Shown here in pieces: positions 56,975 through 64,000 of a stretch of 64,000 bases of DNA. Both the position numbers and the translations under genes were made by a program. Origin of the DNA: Eleusine coracana subsp. coracana (Eukaryota; Streptophyta; Magnoliopsida; Poales; Poaceae); contig CM064429.1 of assembly GCA_032690845.1 (NCBI GenBank), positions 19,053,013 through 19,117,012 of the forward strand, read 5' to 3'. Position 1 is the stretch's first letter, and each line of letters starts with the position of its first letter. The notes under the pieces are model-generated. The model searched no databases, was not told the DNA's origin, and saw only the letters and a list, made by a program, of their open reading frames with translations.

Positions 56975-57300
56975 CACATGCCAGCTCCCTCCTCCTCCCT
57001 CGTGCCAGCGCCGCCTCCCTCCTCCCTCACGCCAGCGCCGCCAAGGCCGCCTCCCTCCTCTTTCACGCCAGCGCCACCGGGGCCCACCTCCCTCCTCCTC
57101 CCCCGTGCGCCGCCGGGGACGCCTCCCTCCTCCTCCCTCGCGCCAGCGCCGCCTCCCTCCTCCCTCGCGCCAGCGCCACCGGGGCCCGCCTCCCTCCTCC
57201 TCCCCCGCGTGCCACCAGGGCCGCCTCCCTCCTTCTCCCCCCTTCGCGAGCTCCGCCGCCCTCCTCCTCCCTCCTCCGGCGGGATCCAGCGCCGGCCTCT
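56975..57300 (+). repeat. GCCAGCGCCGCCTCCCTCC minisatellite
   Basis: The phrase GCCAGCGCCGCC with CTCCCTCCTCC recurs about ten times with variation. On the minus strand it produces long open frames rich in Gly, Arg and Glu, which are artefacts. The array may belong to a larger repeat running to about 57650, where CCGGATAGCG and CGCTATCCGG form a short inverted pair. Confidence 0.7.
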
Positions 57301-58189
57301 CTCCCTCCGGCGGGATCCAGTGTGGGTCCCTCTTTCTCCGGCCGGATCCGGCGCTGACCTCTCTCCCTCCGGCCGGATCTGGCATGGGCCCCATGCCATC
57401 GTCCACCCGCGCCCGTCGAGCAGGGCCTCCGCCGGCGTCGAGGAAGAGCAGAGAAGGAGGGATGGCGGGAGGAGACGCGGGCCCACGCCACATTGACAGA
57501 TAGTATTGCTTCGCTACCCCGCTAGATTTGGCGTGCGGGAGGGGGTGCGCTATGGTGAAGGACCGGATAGCGTACCCCGGTGCAGCACCTCCATCCGCTA
57601 TCCGGGTCCTCCAGTACCAGATACCGGACCCCGGTGCGGTCAGTCTTAGATGTTTTTGATAGTGGGGTGGTGAGCAGAGAGCTATTGCCTCGGTGGCCAC
57701 AACATCTTTCTTCATTGCATCATACATATTCGACTTCGAAAACCAATAATTCCTGGCTTCATATAAAATCCTTTTGTGGCAAAGAAAATTATATATTCTA
57801 ACTAGTGATCCAGTCCGCCGGATTTGGTTACACAAGCATAGATGATGTGTCACTATTTGATTGGCTGCAGCAGCTTTTAATTGTTCTAGTCTACAAGCTT
57901 AAAATAAATATATAAGCTAAACCGTGTATCCAAATTCCAATCTGATTGAACTGTTGAATTCCATGCGATTTTATCTACAAATCAAGATCTCCGTTGGCTA
58001 TATTTAAACAGAAAAATAAAATAAAATATAACATACGGGTTTCACATGTCATCGTAATAGTTGTGATAAATTTTGATAAGGTGTTAATCCAAACATGCCA
58101 TTACTAATGTTTTGGTATTGTCCTCTTGTTGGTAACTCCATACCTTGGTAAGGTAAACATTGGATAGCATCCAAACGGTCCCTAGATAG

Positions 58190-58765
58190 GCCTGATTAGG
58201 CTGGAAACGAGCAAGAACTATAGCTGGCCAACGGGTCGTGTCGGGCCATTTCTTTAACGGGCCGATACGATCCGTCTAGTTAATCAGGCCATGCCGGCAC
58301 GGCATGATGGGTCTACACCTAGGCCTAAGCACGGCATGACTCGTCTTACATGTGCTGAGTAGAGCCACTCGGGCCAACGGGCTATCCGAGCTGGGTCGGA
58401 CCGGGCCAAAGCCCGTTAAATTTTATATGTTTGATTTTTTTCTTCCAAATTTTTTTATATATAAAAATATATTTTTATATAAATTTAAACTAAAAATATG
58501 ATTTTCTGTATAAATATTGAAATATTAATAATTTTAGAATATTTTATGTGATGGGCCGGACCGGGCCGTGTCGTGCTTTGTGGGTCAAGTCTACGGGCTG
58601 TCCGGGCCACCTTAATCAGGTCGTGCTCGGGCCGGCACATTGGGCTTGTGCCTGAGCCCAAGCACGGCCCATGCTAGGCTTCGGGCCGGCATGGCCCGAG
58701 TAGCCATTATGCTGGTCCGGGCCTCGGGCCAGCCCTTTTAGCCCGTCCTGAATAGCTAGGTATAT
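58190..58765. mobile_element. Foldback-like element rich in GGGCCGG/CCGGGCC
   Basis: GC-rich arms with many GGGCC, CCGGGCC and GGCACGG words flank an AT-rich core (58425-58550). Reverse-complement words such as AAGCACGGCATG (58329) and GGCCATGCCGG (58288) pair across the element. The layout is that of a foldback or MITE-like insertion; I could not define exact ends or a target duplication. Confidence 0.45.
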
Positions 58766-60539
58766 TGCAGGAACAGCTAGCACGAAAAGCCTATTCTTTT
58801 ATGAGACCAAGAATTGTTTTTAGCCAAACAACAACAAAAATGAGAAGATGGAAGAAAAGGGAAACCGTATAGGAATATACCGGATACTAGTAGTTGGGCA
58901 CATGTGGCACGCTCATACGAAAATTTGTCGATGTGATAGGTTCTCATGTGTGTTTTTCTAATAGAGAATGGACTAATGTAGCTATATATATGTTATTGAC
59001 TTTTTGTTTTTCTTAATTTTTATTTGTTGCATAGTTTTTAACACTCACAAAAATTAATCGAAGTAATGCTCTGATGCATTTTTTTTAATACAGCATTTTA
59101 TTCCTTCAATGTAAAAACTGCCGGTGAAAAATAGTTGCAAACTTTAAAGTGACACAAACTATACACAAGCAAATTAGAAAAGTATAAGGAATACATAAAC
59201 TTTCACAATGGATCCTGGGCAAAAAGGATCCTACGCAAGTGTATACTGCTGGCAACACAAATATATGTAGCTAAGTTTTGCCTTAGCTGTGCAATCACTA
59301 CAGAGCTGAACCTCTGCTCCTAGTGCTTCCTGATCCTTTCCATGTGGCCCTCTTCCATATGTGGAAAGTTTACAGTAACATCTAATTCATATGTGGAAAT
59401 GAACTGAGCATCCAATGAATAAGACAATACGAAAAAAGGGCAAGATGAAAAGTCACATACTGGTAATCAACTAAAATATAGACTTCCTATGCAGATCATG
59501 AGATAAGAGTTGAAGCGCATACTTGAGTTTGTTGAAACCATTGCTGTGTCATGAATGATCCGTTTGAACTTGAAAAAGTCAAATGTGACGTGAGGGACAT
59601 ATTTGGCAGGAAAAGGTGGTGATTTAAAATTGTAGAAGAGCATGTCGTTATAATTAAATTAGTAACATGTGAACAAATTAACACTATCTGACTCAATTAA
59701 CATTTTTACATTTTATATTTCATTTGACAAAAAAGTCTCAATTCATGATTAGTTATTTTGAGAATAGTCTTAATAATCCCCGGGGGTGGCATAATATTTG
59801 CCCTTGTAAAATATCATTGCTGAATCAGGCTACATGAACACTCTGCTCGTCAGGCATCTGAACTGTTCAGAAGAAAGATAATACCAACTAGTACTTCAAA
59901 AGTAAAAGAGTAAGTGTGGCATCGCTCGCCGCTAAGGGCTTTGGTGTCGGAGGCATGCATGTAGCGACCGGCAAAAAGAATCGCGCCTGTGATTTTTGGC
60001 TGCGTCATTTGCGGGCGGCCGATTAACCAAAGGATGCGTGACGAATGCATTGAAGGATTAACTATCCTGTAATATGTAATTAGTGGGTCCGCAGCTAATC
60101 TTGGTTAATTTTGAATGATGTAAAACATGAATGATACAGATTGAATGGGTAGATGGATTTTAGGGTGGATAGAAGATGGCATGAAGTTTAATCTTTATAA
60201 CATCGAACCAAATTTAAGAACGAACCATTGCCTAAGAATTTATACTTAGCACAAATAATACAACTACCCTACAAGCAGTATGTATATAACACGCTGTATC
60301 TGATTTAAGAACATATAACATAGGCTTTAATTTGTTAATTAGTTTCACTTATGGATCCTAAATACTGGAAGGAAAACAGGATTAGCCTGATTAAAAGGGG
60401 ATAAAAACACGCAGGATAGCTGGATTGTGTTCTTGTATTCTGTTTATTATGTAGAGACACAAGGGAGTTTCTTTTCATCCGTAAAACCGGTGGAGGCCTT
60501 GTTGTTCTACTCGGCTTCCAGATGCAACCGAGAGTCTAA

Positions 60540-60925
60540 TACGACCATGGTTCACAAAGCAACAAAAACTGGTAGGTTTTTGCGATTTTTGATGAAACCG
60601 ATCTGATCTTGTTTAAGTGGAACAACCGGTTTTCGATCAAAGCAAACTTCAAAAATTTGAACTTTGATTTTTTTTTACATTTCAAAAATCAAGAAAATTA
60701 GGCGGTAAACCATAGAAACCGGTAATAATCTGAGCAGTTTTTCTATAAAAATAAGATTTTTCTCGATAAACCAAGAAAACCAAGCGGTAAACCATAAAAA
60801 TCTACGATTTGTTTTTAAATGTAGTCCAAAATTGTTATATCATATTTGAATAGTTTTTGACCAGTCATTTTCATTTTCGTGAAAACTATAAAATCGATGA
60901 GAAATAGTTTTCGCGGTTCAAACGG
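60540..60925 (-). repeat. CGGTTT-type repeat, reversed relative to 45930-46330
   Basis: Phrases AAACCATAGAAACCGG, GATAAACCAAGAAAACCAAG and GCGGTAAACCATAAAAAT are the reverse of the phrases at 46020-46210. Two copies in the window, in opposite orientations, suggest a dispersed element. Confidence 0.5.
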
Positions 60926-61485
60926 TTTTATAAGACTTTGAGAGTAATATGGTTGGCTTTGACTCATAAACAATACTATATCTCAAAAAATGCTTCCAAA
61001 TTCAGGTCCTCTAGCTCAAAGTAAAGATCGAACAAACATGTAGGTCGTGAGAATTCTATTGTGCAACTCTCATCATTTAACAGTTTACAATATGTAACTA
61101 ATCAAAGATTTTTTTTCCTTTTGACTAAAGACTAGGATTTTATTTAGCCGTTCCTTATAAGAGTTCTATTTCATTATCTAAAAACAAATAAGAGTTGTAT
61201 TTTCATTAAATAACATACCATCCTGCCATATATTTTTTATTATGTGGAAAGGAATCAATAAACAATAGGGGAAGATGATCATCTAGATGAAAAACCATGT
61301 GTAAAAAAATTTGAATGCAACTTGGGTCTTGCATTTGTTTCTAACTACTAAACTAAAATAAAAGGCATGCATTATATTGTATGAGGTATTTCATACATCG
61401 AACAAATGGCTGGTTGCTTGTGCAACATCAAGTCCAATGATAATAGTAACCACACATGCGCTTGTCAACCAGGTTTGACTACAGC

Positions 61486-62281
61486 CAAGTGAGAGCATCT
61501 CCAAGAGAGGCTCAAAAAATAGTCCCCAAAAATCTCTTTTTAAAAGCATCCCAAAAGCTAATGGGGTTAATTTTTCTCTCCTTGTCCAACATTTCCCTTA
61601 AAAATGTATCCGTAAAATTTTTTAATGGCCCACATGAGATGCAAGTCACACGGTGTGCATGCATGTGGTGTTCGTCGCTGCGTCACACGGTGCCGGCAAA
61701 ACGCTCGTATCCTATTATAGCAATCCAAGTCCCAACTAACGAAACTCAACAACTAAATCTCCAAACAATCTTGAGATCATGTCTAGCTTAGAGGCAACAT
61801 GTCTTCTATTGTACCTTCAAATAGATGAGTGTTGCCGGGAACTCAACTAGTGGATCCCAGCGGTGGTTGGTGGCCCGGACGTTTATCAGAGAGTCGCTAC
61901 AAGGGACAGACACCGGGGATTAGTGAAGTGGATTGGAGGCAGCGCCGGGGCAGTAGCGATAGGCGAGCCTGTGAGGAATGGCGCCGACGTGCAGCAGGAG
62001 ATAGGAAAAGCAGGGAATCGCGACGCACACCGGCGAGGCGCTCCCAAGACCTGGACGACCGTCCAGTTTTTTGCCGGGGGCGCGCGACGGAGTTTGGCGG
62101 GACTCAACTAATATTCAGCGTCAAAAGTCGTCATCAACACGGGAGGCTTGGATTGGGACGCATCAAATTGTCCCTATTTATAGCTACAAATGAGCTGGAT
62201 TTAAGGGAAAAATAAATCTAGGGACTCTTTTATTAATTTAATTTAAAGAGGGTTTATGAGGCTCTTTTAAAGATGCTCTAA
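61486..62281. mobile_element. MITE-like element with AGAGCATCT ends
   Basis: The left end reads AGAGCATCTCCAAGAGAGGC and the right end, reversed, AGAGCATCTTTAAAAGAGCC. The match continues with interruptions (GGGACT near 62221, CTCTTTTTA near 61532). AT-rich subterminal arms enclose a GC-rich core (61850-62100). No transposase is present. The terminal motif is common among grass miniature DNA elements, but I could not settle the target duplication or superfamily. Confidence 0.65.
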
Positions 62282-62299
62282 TAAATGACCCATTGGCTA

Positions 62300-62930
62300 T
62301 AGAACCGACGTCACCAGTCAATACTGTAGACGCATTTCGTCAAACAGGTTTCCTGTTGTCTCCGTCGGCGCCGTTGCTGGAGTTCTTTCCGATCCCCACT
62401 ACTAAGGGCTTAGCAGCGAAGGTTCGTCCTATGTCTTGCGGCTTGCCAGGCGCGGCCAAGCGAGACTCTCCAGCGATGCAGCTGGCGCTGAGATTGGTGG
62501 AAGCTGGAAGGAGTGGATCGCGGCGGCGGCTCAACGAGGAAAGCATGTATGCTACCGGAGCCCGTGAGACGAGGCAGTGCCCCACATCAAGCCGTCGCCT
62601 CCTCCCTGATCCCATCGTAGCAGCTCTGGTACGTGGCCTTTGCAGCTCCCCTGCTCCGCAGTCTCGGCACAGGCAAATCGCGGGCGTTTTGAAATGGCAC
62701 ATGAACAAGCGCACATCGTTTTCATGTCATCTAGGTGCCATCCATTCCATTCCATCTATTCCAAAGCACCACGGTGACGCCGAGCAAACAAAAACAATTC
62801 ATCGTAATCGTACTGTAATGTCACAATATCTAGTTGGATCCAGAACAGGAGTTTTCTGGCCAGCTGCGACACTGATGGACTCGTCACAAGTCAGAAAGAA
62901 ATAGGGCAAATCTTTAAACGAACTCGACGG
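62300..62930. other. GC-rich patch in AO intron 1
   Basis: A stretch of higher GC content in an otherwise AT-rich intron. Bases 62362-62390 resemble part of AO exon 1 (about 23 of 30 bases). A run of 18 T follows at 62931-62948. I see no confirmed gene. Confidence 0.35.
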
Positions 62931-63640
62931 TTTTTTTTTTTTTTTTTTGTGGCTTTCTTCAGATTTCACTTGGTTAGCCCATCGAAAATATAATGTTTAC
63001 AGCACCTCTACTTCCAACAGAAGTGTTTGATTGCTACATACTTCGCAAATTCGGATTTTGTATTAAGGGTCTCCCGTAAAAAAAATAGGATTCCATTGTA
63101 ATGCACCAGATATGCGCATTTAAATGTTCATACAACCTGCAGATTGTGCCTGGGCAAATATGTACTTGCGTGTTTATAATTATATTTTGCTCTTGACATT
63201 TCAAGTAAGGTAATATCGAAATTTTGGTTGGTGCAATTTTTTTAAATGAGAAGTAACAAATTTAGTATACTTCAGGCTACGTTATTATTAGTTGAATTTG
63301 TTTGGTACATATGTCAACCCTTTTGTGTGATTGTCTTCATCTGTAAATTTAATTATGTTTCGAAATAAAAGCTGGTGTTCCCTCCTACTTTCTCATTTGG
63401 GGTCCTAGAATATGTGTCACTATCGTTAAATAATTTGTACTGCTATATTTGTTTATGTAATGCTTTCGCAAATAGTATAAGTTTCATTGAAGTTATTTAG
63501 ATTAAAACACCAAAAAACAGTGGCCAAAGTCACATCTTGTAGGTTGAAAAATAAAAAATGTCACAAACAAAGCAACAAAAGGAGTATAAAATTAAAACCA
63601 ATAAATTTTCAGTGGATTTTATTACTTAAGTTCACTTAAT

Positions 63641-63870
63641 GTTAGGATCTAGGGGCTGTTTGACTCCTAGCCACAGCCAGCCACACCCGATGGTTGGGCG
63701 CCGCCAAAGTTGCGGCGTAATAATCCGGTGCCAAAGCCTTGGCTGAAAAATGACCAGCAAATGCTGTGGCTGCCATTAGTTACGCAACAAATTAAACAGT
63801 AGCAACATTCTCTGTGGTGGCTGCAAGTTGTGGTGTGCATACAAGCATGCTTCTATTAGTTCAGATTTTT
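63641..63870. mobile_element. Possible hAT-type MITE fragment
   Basis: TAGGGGCTGTTTGACTCC resembles the terminal motif of some grass hAT-like miniature elements, and GTGGCTG words recur (63766, 63817). No matching opposite end was found. Confidence 0.3.
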
Positions 63871-63924
63871 CTGTGTAACTTTGATGATAGATTAATCTAA
63901 CATATCATCACTATCATATTGCAG

Positions 63925-64000
63925 GCGGGTGTGGGGCCTGTGTAGTCCTGGTAGCAAAGTATAACCCTGCGAATGATGAAGTGACAGAATTTTCTGCTAG
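63925..64000 (+). CDS. AO: Aldehyde oxidase, exon 2 (partial, runs off window)
   Basis: After the acceptor TTGCAG, joining exon 1 restores GEGGCGACVVLVAKYNPAND and EVTEFSA. The combined CGEGGCGAC places three of the four cysteine ligands of the first 2Fe-2S cluster. The fourth should follow downstream, outside the window. The frame is clean to base 64000. Confidence 0.93.

Larger units (their letters stand above)
56195..63924 (+). other. Aldehyde oxidase intron 1 (7.7 kb)
   Basis: The intron starts GTAACTGATG and ends ATCATATTGCAG. It splits the 2Fe-2S motif between CGEG and GCGAC. It contains several small repeats (57 kb, 58 kb, 60.6 kb and 61.5 kb regions listed separately) but no complete LTR element. 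Stretches 56195-56900, 57860-58180, 58770-60580, 60930-61485 and 62910-63640 show no gene and no repeat I can define. Confidence 0.9.

Noticed and set aside
56882..57853. Long minus-strand open frame (323 codons) and overlapping frames rich in Gly, Arg, Glu
   Set aside because: It is produced by the GCCAGCGCCGCC/CTCC minisatellite; it has no domain, and several frames are open at once.
62931..62948. Poly(T) run as the tail of a retroposon
   Set aside because: No target duplication was found around it.

Overview
This is nuclear DNA from a plant, almost certainly a grass (Poaceae). The evidence is dense nests of LTR retrotransposons typical of grass intergenic space, relics of grass-type F-box and cellulose synthase genes, and the first exons of an aldehyde oxidase gene with GT-AG introns. 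The species is not determined; a large panicoid-type genome is an inference. There are no rRNA, tRNA, CRISPR or bacterial features.

Layout. (1) 1-7646 is the 3' part of a plus-strand Tat-lineage Ty3/Gypsy element: the integrase C-terminus, a 109-bp tandem array, a minus-strand gene with its own TATA box and three clean phase-0 introns, and the 3' LTR at 7079-7646. A truncated LTR of another Gypsy family (4968-5822) sits in the antisense gene. (2) 7647-31197 is a minus-strand, pol-less Copia array of SIRE-like type: internal A, shared LTR 11892-13575, internal B, LTR 29557-31197. Each internal region has gag and an env-like ORF but no pol. The Tat element is inserted in the env-like ORF of copy A. 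A full SIRE/Maximus-type Copia (15843-26701, target duplication AGCAC) is inserted in copy B. (3) 31400-34591 is a 3.2-kb solo LTR flanked by CCGGG. (4) 35128-45866 is an F-box pseudogene, in the same orientation as cellulose synthase exons directly downstream. It is broken by a short poly(A) retroposon (45110-45238). Next to that sits a Hopscotch/Retrofit-like Copia (36177-45093, CAAGA duplication), whose 3' LTR is itself split by a deleted Gypsy element (36200-40457). (5) 45900-55200 is decayed repeat space with a solo Tat LTR (49692-50333, AGTAG) and a solo SIRE-like LTR (50615-52850). (6) 55200-64000 is the only apparently functional host gene: the promoter, exon 1 (56020-56194), a 7.7-kb intron loaded with small repeats, and the start of exon 2 (63925 to the window end) of an aldehyde oxidase.

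All transposon coding regions carry nonsense codons, frameshifts or deletions, so nothing here looks autonomous. The aldehyde oxidase reads cleanly across its splice junction and reconstitutes its first iron-sulfur cysteine motif. The most unusual signals are the intron-containing antisense gene in the Tat element, the family-specific palindromic CCGG-type motifs repeated in the SIRE-like LTRs and again upstream of the env-like ORF, and the F-box/cellulose synthase junction with usable splice signals.
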